This document shows, piece by piece, positions 1 through 9,137 of a DNA stretch of 11,079 bases (positions within the stretch are counted from its first letter, which is position 1; each line of letters opens with the position of its first letter). The notes beneath the pieces are model-generated. The model was not told the origin of the DNA. It searched no databases and was given only the letters and a program-made list of their open reading frames with translations. The position numbers and the translations under genes were made by a program. Where the stretch lies: positions 1-11,079 of the forward strand of contig JAADGZ010000195.1 of NCBI GenBank assembly GCA_013152045.1, given 5' to 3'. This DNA comes from Gammaproteobacteria bacterium (GTDB lineage: Bacteria > Pseudomonadota > Gammaproteobacteria > UBA6429 > Thiohalophilaceae).

Positions 1-1003
1 GGGGCAGGGGATAATAATCTAGCCAGGTGGGCCGCTCGGGGGTGAGCCGGGTTTGCATTTCGGCCATTTGCGCATCACTGAAATACTGGCGTAGTACTGC
101 GCCACCGCTATTGGACGCGCCACCGCAAAGCCAGTGAAGAGGGGAACGATCGCCGCCGTCGAAATTTGGTAACGGCTGGCTGTAAATCCCGTATTCTGCT
201 GCCGCGATTGGTTTTTGGCTGATGATCTTCAGCACCAGGGTTGAACCCAGTGCAGTGACTGCTTCTCCAGGCTGGTTGGCACCGGTGGCGAGGAACGCGG
301 CGGTGCTGTCGGTGGTGCCGGCCACCAGTAGACAGTCCTTGTTTAAAGCAAAATGTTGAGCGATATCGGCACTGACAGGCGCAAGTGGACTACCGGGAGG
401 GCAGACCTTGGGCAGCCAGTCACGTTTAACCTCCAGCGTATCCAGCCAGGCGGGCCAGCACTGGTTTTGTGCATCGTAACCGCTTTTCAGGCTGTTGTTG
501 AAATCACTGAAGCCAAAGCGGCCACTGAGCTTGCCGCTAATCCAGTCGGCCTGATGTAGAAAATAGTGCGCCCGGTTACTGAAGCCCTGTTTTTGCAGCC
601 ACAGCAGCTTGGCTAGTCCGGAACTGGCGGAAGTGGTCGCCGCTGCTTCAGGGGGGGCTGTTTCGTGAATGCGGGCAGCTTCATCCTGGGCGCGGGCATC
701 GTTATACATCAGTGCCGGATGCAGGGGCTGGCCATTATAGTCGCAGAGCAGGACGCTGCCTGAGGTAGCATCAATAGCGATGGCTTTGATTTGGCCGGGA
801 TCAATGTCCGCGAACAGCCGGGTGAGTACCTTGATAACCACTTGCCACCAGACTTCCGCATCCTGTTCGATGGTTTTGCCCTGGTGTATCGGGGCAGGCA
901 GGGGAACGCTATGCTGTGCGATGGGGGTATTGGCATTATCAATGATGATGCCTCGACAGCCAGAGGTGCCGATATCAAGACCAAGAAAAAGCGGGGTGCT
1001 CAA
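1..1003 (-). CDS. FGGY-family carbohydrate kinase, D-ribulokinase-like (partial, C-terminus off window)
   Basis: This is an ATP-dependent sugar kinase of the FGGY family, expected to phosphorylate a pentulose in the cytoplasm. I translated 334 residues from a TTG start at 1003; the rest of domain II, perhaps 90-100 residues, is beyond the left edge. Residues 8-15 read GLDIGTSG, the N-terminal phosphate-binding motif, with D10, T13 and S14. [14 protein letters not shown] is at 75-88, [11 protein letters not shown] at 151-161, [10 protein letters not shown] at 228-237 with the presumed catalytic base D232, and ALGSTLVLK at 251-259. From memory these segments match the cyanobacterial/plant D-ribulokinase-like subgroup (the Synechococcus SePSK/XK-1 type) much better than xylulokinase XylB or glycerol kinase. 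The TTG is chosen because it puts the Asp motif at the family's usual place and because no in-frame ATG occurs before residue 99. It overlaps the queF stop codon as T-TGA, which suggests translational coupling. No clear Shine-Dalgarno is seen. The family call is secure; D-ribulose as substrate is inference. Confidence 0.88.
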   Translation of the reverse strand, partial: MSTPLFLGLDIGTSGCRGIIIDNANTPIAQHSVPLPAPIHQGKTIEQDAEVWWQVVIKVLTRLFADIDPGQIKAIAIDATSGSVLLCDYNGQPLHPALMYNDARAQDEAARIHETAPPEAAATTSASSGLAKLLWLQKQGFSNRAHYFLHQADWISGKLSGRFGFSDFNNSLKSGYDAQNQCWPAWLDTLEVKRDWLPKVCPPGSPLAPVSADIAQHFALNKDCLLVAGTTDSTAAFLATGANQPGEAVTALGSTLVLKIISQKPIAAAEYGIYSQPLPNFDGGDRSPLHWLCGGASNSGGAVLRQYFSDAQMAEMQTRLTPERPTWLDYYPLP

Positions 1004-1389
1004 GGCAGGTGGATGATTTCGGGGGCGACCCAGCTGGTTTTTTTATGTTCGGCTACTACCGTGGTGTAGATGCCGCCGCGAACATTGAATTTTGCCGTCA
1101 AGCGCATGAAGCGGGGTGCACAGGCAGCGACCAGATCGTCAAGTATCGTATTGGTTACTTTTTCGTGAAAGGCGCCTTCCTCACGGTAGGCCCAGACATA
1201 GAGCTTCAACGCCTTGAGTTCCACGCAGAGCAGATCCGGTACGTACTCAAGGTGCAGGGTAGCGAAGTCCGGCTGGCCAGTTTTTGGACACAGGCAGGTA
1301 AATTCAGGAATATCGATGCGGACGGTGTAATCCCGTTCTGGCATCGGATTTTCAAAAGTTTCAAGTGTTTTGCTGGGTTGAGTTGGCAT
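1000..1389 (-). CDS. queF: NADPH-dependent 7-cyano-7-deazaguanine reductase QueF (short, unimodal type)
   Basis: QueF reduces the nitrile of preQ0 to the amine of preQ1 using NADPH, a late step in making queuosine for tRNA wobble positions. The protein has 129 residues, the size of the short Bacillus-type QueF rather than the two-domain E. coli type of about 280 residues. The motif [13 protein letters not shown] (residues 30-42) contains the catalytic Cys, C34, which forms the thioimide, and the proton donor D41. Their spacing equals C55/D62 of B. subtilis Que[15 protein letters not shown] at 56-69 is the QueF signature, followed by H75-E76, equivalent to the substrate-binding His-Glu. The ATG at 1389 has no visible Shine-Dalgarno; its leader is the left arm of an inverted repeat shared with smc. 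The gene diverges from smc and is co-directional with, and overlapped by, the FGGY kinase. No other queuosine gene is in the window. Confidence 0.96.
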   Translation of the reverse strand: MPTQPSKTLETFENPMPERDYTVRIDIPEFTCLCPKTGQPDFATLHLEYVPDLLCVELKALKLYVWAYREEGAFHEKVTNTILDDLVAACAPRFMRLTAKFNVRGGIYTTVVAEHKKTSWVAPEIIHLP

Positions 1390-1541
1390 GGCCGCTAAGA
1401 TACAAGATTAGAGATACAAGATACAAGGGAAAGATACAAGGAAAGACGCAGCCCTTGCTCTGCTGCCTTTGCTAGGCGCTGGGAATCTTGTCCCTTTTTC
1501 CTTGTGTCTTTACCCTTCAATCTTGTATCTTAACGGCCATG
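1387..1541. repeat. Inverted repeat made of degenerate GATACAAG units between queF and smc
   Basis: The outer arms, 1387-1409 and 1519-1541, are inverted copies matching at 22 of 23 positions. Each begins with the start codon of the gene on its side (CAT of queF, ATG of smc). Inside, GATACAAG occurs on the plus strand at 1399, 1413, 1420 and 1433. Complementary copies CTTGTCCC, CTTGTGTC and CTTGTATC start at 1487, 1501 and 1522. Spacings are 14, 7 and 13 on the left and 14 and 21 on the right, so nearly all are multiples of seven. The centre (about 1441-1486) is non-repeated, with a small possible hairpin formed by GCAGC at 1449-1453 and GCTGC at 1462-1466. This looks like decayed heptanucleotide tandem arrays facing each other. 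I see no convincing sigma-70 promoter in either direction, although both genes presumably start here. Confidence 0.85.
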
Positions 1542-4500
1542 CAACTCACCAAACTAAAACTCTCGGGATTCAAATCCTTTGTCGATCCCACCACCGTGCC
1601 TCTGCCCAGCCAGTTGATTGGCGTAGTGGGTCCCAATGGCTGTGGTAAGTCCAATATTATTGATGCGGTACGCTGGGTCATGGGGGAATCCTCGGCCAGG
1701 CATTTGCGTGGCGATTCCATGGCCGACGTCATTTTCAATGGTTCTTCCAGCCGTAAGCCGGTGGGCCAGGCTACGGTCGAACTGGTGTTTGATAATACCG
1801 ATGCGGCGGTAGGCGGCCAGTATGCCCAGTATAACGAAATTGCCATCAAGCGTACCGTGACCCGAGATGGCCAGTCGCTCTATCATCTTAATGGCAGCCG
1901 CTGCCGCCGCCGCGATATTACCGACATATTTCTGGGTACCGGACTGGGGCCGCGCAGCTACTCTATTATCGAGCAGGGTACGATCTCTCGCATTATCGAA
2001 GCCAAACCGGAAGAAATACGTGTATTCCTGGAAGAGGCCGCCGGCATTTCCAAATACAAGGAACGCCGCCGCGAGACCGAGACTCGTATGCGCCACACGC
2101 GTGAGAATCTGGAGCGGCTCAGCGACCTGCGTGAAGAACTGGATAAACAGTTGAATCGTCTCCAGCGTCAGGCGCGCACGGCTGAACGTTACAAGATCTT
2201 GCGAGAGGAAGAGCGTCTGATGAAGGCGCAGTTGCAGGCCTTGCGCTGGGCCGTCCTGAATGAGCAGGCCGAGGTGGCGGAAAACCGTATCCGTGAACAG
2301 GAAACCGAACAGGAATCGGCTATCGCCAATCAGCGTAATATAGAAGCTGAGATCGAAAAGCAGCGCAGCTTGCACAGTGAAAGTCACGACCGATTCAACG
2401 AAATACAGAGCCGCTTCTACAGTGTCGGTGCCGATATCGCGCGACTGGAGCAAACCCTGCAGCATGCCAAAGAACGCCGTCAACAGCAGCAGCAGGATCT
2501 GGCGCAACTGGAAAAGGACGGTCAGGAAGCCCAGGGCCATCAGGCGGCAGATAGAAAACGCATTGATGAAATACAGGCGCAACTGAGACAACTGGAACCA
2601 CAACTGCAGCAGCTTGAAGAAAGTGAAAGTCTTTCTGCACAGCAGCTGGCAGAGGCCGAAGAAGCCATGCAAAGTTGGCAGACGGAATGGGAAGCTTTCA
2701 ATCAGCAGGCCGCCGAACCGGCACAACAGGCAGAAGTGGAACGTACCCGGATCATGCATCTGGAGCAGAAACTCTCACGCCTGCAGCAGCGTCTGGAAAA
2801 GGTACAGCAGGAACTGGGGCAGCAGTCACCAGAGCAATTGCAGGCGGAAGTGGAACAACTGCAGCAGCAACAGGCCGAAATAGAGGCCAAGGTGCAACAG
2901 CAACAGGCCCTGTTGAGTGAAAAACAGCAACAGATCCGTGCCCTGCGTGAATCAGGCCACTCGCTGAACAGCCAGTTGGATCAAGCGCGTAGCGAATTAC
3001 AGAATATGCGTGGTCGTAGCGCCTCGCTGGAAGCCTTGCAACAGGCGGCTCTGGGTAAGGAAAAAGGTGCTGTCAGTGAATGGCTACAGGGCCAGCAATT
3101 GCAGGATGCGCCACGTCTGGCGGAAGAGCTGGAGGTCACAACGGGCTGGGAGCAGGCAGTAGAATGTGTATTGGGGGGCCATCTTGAAGCAGTCTGTGTT
3201 TCTGAAGTCGATCCTCTGGTATCAATGCTTGATGATCTAAAAGAAGGCAGCCTGAACCTGTTCGATATTTCAGCCAATGTGACGGCGGCTGAATATAGCA
3301 AGGCGACACCGCTGATTGACAAAGTCTCGGCACCTTGGTCGCTGGCACCCTTGCTGGGTGGTATTTATGCCGTAGAAACACTGAATGAAGCATTAACTCT
3401 GCGCAGCCAGCTAGTTGATGGTGAATCCATCGTAACCCAGGATGGCATCTGGCTGGGTGCCAACTGGTTGCGGGTGGTGCGCGATACCGATGAAAAGGCT
3501 GGGGTCTTGCGGCGTGAGCATGAACTTAAAACGCTGGCGGCAGATATCGAGACACAGCAGCAGCTAGTTCAAAAGCTGCAGGCTCAACTTGAGGCCGAGC
3601 GTGAAAAACTGCAGGAAGTGGAATACAGTCTCGCGATAGCACCCAGACCGAATTCAATCAGGCCAATCGTGCGCTGGCAGATAATCGTTCTGAACTTAGT
3701 GCACGTAACGCCCGTATCGAGCAGATTAAATCCCGCCAGGAAAACCTGCAGCAGGAAATGCAGGAAGCCCGTGAAGAAGCCGAAGCCGATACTATCGAGC
3801 TGCAGACTGTGCGTGGACGTTTGCAGCTAGCGTTGGATCTCATGAGCGGGCTAGAGAATCAGCGCAACGAACTGATTGCCTTACGTGATCAACGCAAGGA
3901 AAGCTTGCTGCGGGTACGCAGCAAGGCGCAGGATGATCGGCATGCGGCGCAGGAAATCAAGATCCGCGCCCAGACTCTGCGGACTGAGCTTAACTCTACC
4001 GAACAGGCACTGCAGCGTATGCAGAGCCAGATCGGTCAGCTATCCAGTCGTCGGGAAGAGTTACAGGCAGCCTTGAGTGAAAGCGAAGCGCCGCTGGCTG
4101 AAGCGGCAGCCGAGCTGGAACAGATGCTTGAACGCCGAGTCGGGGTAGAAAGCGAAATGCAGGAAGCCCGCGCTATTGTCGAAAACATTGAGCACGAACT
4201 GCGGCAACTGGAAGATGCGCGAGGCCAGGCCGAACAGGCGGTGGAAGCCGTGCGGCATGTACTGGAAGAAATTCGCATTGGTATGCAGGAAGTCAAGGTG
4301 CGTCGGCAAACCTTAGAAGAGCAGATTGGTGAATCTGGTTTTCAGCTGACGCAGTTACAACAAGACATGCCGGAAGAAGCCGCAGAAGCGCAGTGGCAGG
4401 AAAACGTCGAAGCACTGGCGCAGAAAATTTCCCGACTTGGAGCCATCAATCTGGCAGCCATCGAGGAGTTTGAACAGCAGTCCGAGCGCAAGCAATATCT

Positions 4501-5050
4501 GGATGCACAGAACGAGGATCTCAGCGAAGCACTGACCACCCTGGAGGCTGCGATTCACAAGATCGATAAGGAAACACGGACCCGTTTCAAAGAAACCTTC
4601 GACAAGGTTAACGCAGGCTTCAAGCGTTTGTTTCCGCGTTTATTTGGTGGTGGCCATGCCTACCTTGAACTGACCGGTGATGATTTATTGGATACCGGCG
4701 TGACCTTGATGGCGCGACCGCCAGGCAAACGCAACAGCACCATTCAACTGCTCTCTGGTGGCGAAAAGGCGATGACAGCCGTGGCCCTGGTGTTTTCGAT
4801 TTTTGAACTCAACCCGGCACCCTTCTGTATGCTGGATGAAGTCGATGCGCCGCTGGATGACGCCAATGTTTCGCGTTACTGTGACATGCTCAGGGAAATG
4901 TCAGAGCAGACCCAGTTTATTTTCATCACACATAATAAAGTGACGATGGAAGTCGCCCAGCAACTGACCGGTGTGACCATGCATGAACCGGGAGTCTCGC
5001 GCCTGGTAGCGGTGGACGTGGATGAGGCGGTGGAACTGGCGGCAGTATAA
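1539..5050 (+). CDS. smc: Chromosome partition protein SMC (reading frame broken once near 3633-3637)
   Basis: SMC is the ATPase core of bacterial condensin. Dimers joined at the hinge work with ScpA and ScpB to compact and segregate the chromosome. The start is ATG at 1539 ([14 protein letters not shown], the family's canonical beginning). An in-frame ATG at 1488 would only add repeat-derived residues. Walker A GPNGCGKS is at residues 31-38, and the arginine-finger region with [13 protein letters not shown] follows near residues 140-155. A long Gln/Glu-rich coiled coil leads to the hinge (about residues 505-650, nt 3060-3480), then the return coil. The head closes with the ABC signature LLSGGEKA (nt 4748-4771), Walker B with the D-loop [13 protein letters not shown] (from 4829) and the H-loop FIFITHNK. 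The first frame stops at 3830. The coil and C-terminal head continue in the minus-one frame, with SMC-like sequence from about 3635 to the TAA at 5048. Restoring one base gives 1170 residues, a normal SMC length. Either the sequence has lost one base or the gene is broken. zipA and ligA follow on the same strand. Confidence 0.93.
3627..3640 (+). other. smc: Site of single-base frameshift in smc
   Basis: Upstream, the zero frame reads [11 protein letters not shown], typical coiled coil, and then turns into non-SMC sequence ([11 protein letters not shown]). The minus-one frame becomes SMC-like at GAT AGC ACC CAG (from 3635), giving [20 protein letters not shown]. Adding one base after GC at 3633-3634 gives a continuous ...EYSLADSTQTEF. 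A lost G from an original GCGGAT would fit. The minus-one frame has a TGA at 3602-3604, which sets the upstream limit for the switch. Confidence 0.8.
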
Positions 5051-5053
5051 GGA

Positions 5054-5142
5054 TGATGGGTTTCACTATCGTTCTACCCATCCTACGGACTTTCGTCTTT
5101 AATCATTACTGTAGGAAGGGTAGAGCAAAGCGAAACCCATCA
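5054..5142. repeat. Imperfect inverted repeat in the smc-zipA gap
   Basis: Arms 5054-5086 and 5111-5142 are inverted copies of about 32-33 bases with a few mismatches and one gap, around a 24-base loop. Each arm has the outer end TGATGGGTTTC and the inner end CCTAC, with a CTACCC block between. It starts three bases after the smc stop codon. It could fold into a strong hairpin in the transcript and so protect or attenuate the smc message, but it lacks a terminal U-run, so it does not look like a standard terminator. From memory, GTAGG...GGGTAGAGC...GAAACCCATCA is a type of dispersed intergenic repeat found in many proteobacterial genomes. That assignment was not checked. Confidence 0.82.
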
Positions 5143-5201
5143 ACAATTACGCAACAATTTTATTGTTATCGTATAATGTAACTAAATGCTCCCGCTGGAG
5201 G
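5143..5201 (+). promoter_or_regulatory. Candidate zipA promoter and ribosome binding site
   Basis: A perfect -10 hexamer TATAAT lies at 5172-5177, about 37 bases before the zipA ATG. No good -35 box is at the normal 16-18 base distance (acgcaa at 5149-5154 is poor). GGAGG at 5197-5201 is a plausible Shine-Dalgarno, 12 bases from the ATG, a little far. Just upstream of the -10, AACAAT (5153-5158) and ATTGTT (5162-5167) form a short palindrome that an activator or repressor could use. The -10 is visible; activity is inferred. Confidence 0.4.
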
Positions 5202-5213
5202 ATAAATCGCGAA

Positions 5214-5957
5214 ATGGATTCGCTTCGACTGATTCTGTTGTTGCTTGGGCTTGTGTTTATCGCCGGCATATATTTCTGGTATCGATTTAAACAGGATGAT
5301 GAGAGCTTGAAATTTCCACAACTGGAAAAAATCCTGAAACAGTTTGGCGGTCGTTTTTCCCATGCGCGCAAAGATGTCGAGCTTGTTGCCTCGGGTGAGG
5401 ATTTTGCAGACGATGATATAGAACACTTCTCAACCCTCAATAGCACGCTTGATGACCAACTGAACGCCGAGGCTCTTGAACCCATGTCAGTACATACCGA
5501 TACGCCGGTATTGCCGGGTGATGAACTTATTCTGGTGTTGACGATTATGGCCGGGCCGGGAAAGCAATTTGCGGGTTTGGATATTCTGGATACGCTGCTG
5601 GCCAATGGCTTTGTACATGGTGATATGTCTATTTTCCATTATTTCCGTGATCCCGCCGCACACCCACCCTTTTTCAGCCTGGCCAGTGCGGTTGAACCGG
5701 GTACCTTCGATATGAATAGCATTGAAGCATTGCGCACCCCGGGCATGTCCATGTTCATGCAATTGCCCGGTACGCTTGATGCACGTACTGCATTTGAGAC
5801 CATGCTGGAAAAAGGTCGGCTCATTGCTACCAGTTTGCAGGGCGAATTTTGTGATGAAACGCGCAGCGTACTCACCATGCAGACCATCGGCCATTTAAAA
5901 GAAGAAATCGAAGCCTGGCTATTTAAACAAAAAATGTCCCATCTGCGTGCGCGGTGA
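5214..5957 (+). CDS. zipA: Cell division protein ZipA
   Basis: ZipA is an inner-membrane protein that anchors and stabilises the FtsZ ring by binding the FtsZ C-terminal tail. The start chosen is ATG at 5214 because it puts the transmembrane segment directly at the N-terminus (residues 3-23, LRLILLLLGLVFIAGIYFWYR) and has GGAGG upstream. An earlier in-frame ATG at 5163 would add 17 hydrophilic residues and overlap the -10 box. Residues about 24-100 are a short acidic linker, much shorter than the long Pro/Gln-rich linker of E. coli ZipA (328 residues in total against 247 here). The C-terminal FtsZ-binding domain, about 103-240, is clear: LILVLTIMAG, NGFVHGDMSIFHYF, FFSLASAVEPGTFD and TPGMSMFMQLPG. 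It follows smc and precedes ligA, the usual gammaproteobacterial neighbourhood. Confidence 0.94.
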   Translation: MDSLRLILLLLGLVFIAGIYFWYRFKQDDESLKFPQLEKILKQFGGRFSHARKDVELVASGEDFADDDIEHFSTLNSTLDDQLNAEALEPMSVHTDTPVLPGDELILVLTIMAGPGKQFAGLDILDTLLANGFVHGDMSIFHYFRDPAAHPPFFSLASAVEPGTFDMNSIEALRTPGMSMFMQLPGTLDARTAFETMLEKGRLIATSLQGEFCDETRSVLTMQTIGHLKEEIEAWLFKQKMSHLRAR

Positions 5958-5970
5958 TATCTCTGGTAAA

Positions 5971-6053
5971 AACGCAGAGGACGCAAAGTCGCAGAGACGC
6001 AAAGGAAAAAAATATAATTTCTCCGCGCCTCTGCGACTCCGCGTACTTTGCGT
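5971..6053. repeat. Imperfect inverted repeat of ACGCARAG units in the zipA-ligA gap
   Basis: The left arm (5971-6006) is built of 8-9-base units (ACGCAGAGG, ACGCAAAGT, CGCAGAG, ACGCAAAGG). The right arm (6018-6053) is its inverted copy with about seven mismatches, nearly all A/G differences, and one gap. The 11-base loop is AT-rich (aaaaatataat). The element occupies most of the gap, from 13 bases after the zipA stop to 35 bases before the ligA start. The transcript could form a long hairpin, but there is no U-tract after it. From memory, ACGCAGAG/ACGCAAAG strings recur between genes in many proteobacterial genomes. The ligA leader after it (6054-6088) has no clear Shine-Dalgarno. Confidence 0.82.
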
Positions 6054-6070
6054 TAATTACACGATATTGA

Positions 6071-8101
<2,031 letters not shown>

Positions 8102-8316
8102 AGCGTTTTAAGAAGCATGAAAAACAACATCCTCACACGCAAATTATTACAATAAAAACATAAGCTTATGTAATTTCTTGGCCAGCTTTTCTGGAGTGCA
8201 GACAAGCTCTATGCCTTATTTCATATTGTACATAATTTAATCAAGCTGCATCATGCAAAGCATCTTAAATGTGCTGGTAAACCAGCTATAAAAATAATAG
8301 AGCTTGAGGGTTTGAA
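8102..8316 (+). promoter_or_regulatory. AT-rich spacer with palindromes upstream of the PEP-CTERM gene
   Basis: No gene is seen in these 215 bases, which are markedly AT-rich compared with ligA. They hold a perfect 14-base palindrome ACATAAGCTTATGT at 8158-8171 and an operator-like palindrome GCTGGT-AA-ACCAGC at 8273-8286. TATAAA at 8287-8292 directly abuts the latter and is a possible -10 box, though no matching -35 is evident. GAGGG at 8306-8310 is a good Shine-Dalgarno, six bases before the ATG. No recognisable terminator follows ligA. I looked for a sigma-54 GG-N10-GC element and did not find a good one. Confidence 0.4.
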
Positions 8317-9027
8317 ATGAAGGTTTGGAAGTACGCAGGGCTGAGTGTTTTGTTGTTGGTGGGAAATATCAATCTGGCGCAGGCAATTCCTTATAGTGTA
8401 AGCGGTTCATTTCAGAATCCAGGGGTTTCTGGTTCATCTTCTCTATACTATCTTTTCAATAATGATCAAGGCAGTGATGCCCGCCTATCAGCTGTTGCTG
8501 AATTTGGTTGGGGTATTGATTTGAATACATTGGCCAGCAGTCGTTTTCAATTTGATGGCGCCAATGGTAATACGAGTTTACCGGCAGACTCGTCTTTGGT
8601 GATAAATCTTGGATCTTTCAGCTATACCAACCTTCCGACAGTGAGTATTAGTGATGTGGTAACGGTTGATCTGAATCTAAATCTGGCTCTTGGTGATCCG
8701 GCTAGCTCCGTGAAGCAGCTTGATTTCAATTACGCTATGAAGATTAATAATACCTCTGGAACCGGCACGCCGGACAGCATGCAGATTGTCAGCATGACCG
8801 ATAAATCAATGTTTACTATTAACGGCATGAACTATGGACTGGAACTGCTCGGCTTTGGCCGGGGGATTACCGGTCTTACGGTTAATGAAAATGATACTGC
8901 CCGTAGACAGCTTTTTGCCCGTATCGACCAAGTTTCCGCTGTACCGCTGCCTACATCTGTTTGGCTGTTTAGTTCGGCCCTGGTTGGTCTGATAGGCATT
9001 TCACGGCGTACTGGCAAGAAAGCTTAA
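8317..9027 (+). CDS. PEP-CTERM sorting-signal surface/secreted protein (probable choice-of-anchor K type)
   Basis: This is a 236-residue exported protein of unknown function. Residues 1-23 are a Sec signal peptide (basic start, hydrophobic core, LAQA before a likely cut at I24). The C-terminus is a PEP-CTERM-like tripartite signal: VPLP at 209-212, a hydrophobic helix (about 213-228) and a basic end (RRTGKK). Such tails are read by an exosortase in bacteria that make exopolysaccharide; none is encoded here. The body is low in Cys and rich in Ser, Asn, Gly and aromatic beta-strand patterns. FGWGIDLNTLASSRFQFDG, INLGSFSYTNLP and VVTVDLNLNLAL resemble the choice-of-anchor K domain as I remember it; this is a moderate-confidence match. 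The start has GAGGG six bases upstream. The gene is monocistronic: ligA ends 215 bases before it and a strong terminator follows. Surface adhesion or biofilm matrix is a plausible role, but only by analogy. Confidence 0.85.
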   Translation: MKVWKYAGLSVLLLVGNINLAQAIPYSVSGSFQNPGVSGSSSLYYLFNNDQGSDARLSAVAEFGWGIDLNTLASSRFQFDGANGNTSLPADSSLVINLGSFSYTNLPTVSISDVVTVDLNLNLALGDPASSVKQLDFNYAMKINNTSGTGTPDSMQIVSMTDKSMFTINGMNYGLELLGFGRGITGLTVNENDTARRQLFARIDQVSAVPLPTSVWLFSSALVGLIGISRRTGKKA

Positions 9028-9082
9028 TAAGCTTCGCTCCGCTCTAGCCATCATTTGTTTGGCTGTTTAGATTTATAAGTTA

Positions 9083-9114
9083 AAAAAAGGGTCACTTTTC
9101 AGTGACCCTTTTTT
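9083..9114. terminator. Bidirectional Rho-independent terminator
   Basis: The arms 9083-9096 and 9101-9114 pair perfectly over 14 bases around a TTTC loop. The core is GGGTCACT/AGTGACCC, with A-runs on the left and T-runs on the right. It therefore works on both strands and separates the convergent PEP-CTERM gene (ends 9027) and the metallophosphoesterase gene (ends 9138). Confidence 0.95.
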
Positions 9115-9137
9115 GTTTCAACAGATAGCTAAAACGC

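Noticed and set aside
1009..1398. A 129-codon plus-strand frame over queF
   Set aside because: QueF catalytic and signature residues are on the minus strand, so this is a shadow.
1397..1440. CRISPR-like array of GATACAAG repeats
   Set aside because: The units are only 7-8 bases, without constant spacers of CRISPR size, and no cas gene is present.
1488..1538. N-terminally extended SMC starting at 1488
   Set aside because: The 17 extra residues come from the repeat region and precede the canonical SMC N-terminus.
1554..2759. A 401-codon open frame antisense to the N-terminal half of smc
   Set aside because: It is a shadow of smc codon bias; its translation has no recognisable domain, while the plus strand encodes clear SMC motifs.
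3601..3612. Programmed -1 frameshift at the A-run GAAAAAC in smc
   Set aside because: Slipping there would replace the heptad-like [11 protein letters not shown] with [14 protein letters not shown] sequence, and the A-run is not a proper slippery heptamer in the zero frame.
5054..6053. The two gap hairpins as Rho-independent terminators
   Set aside because: Neither is followed by a T-run, and their arms are much longer than typical terminators.
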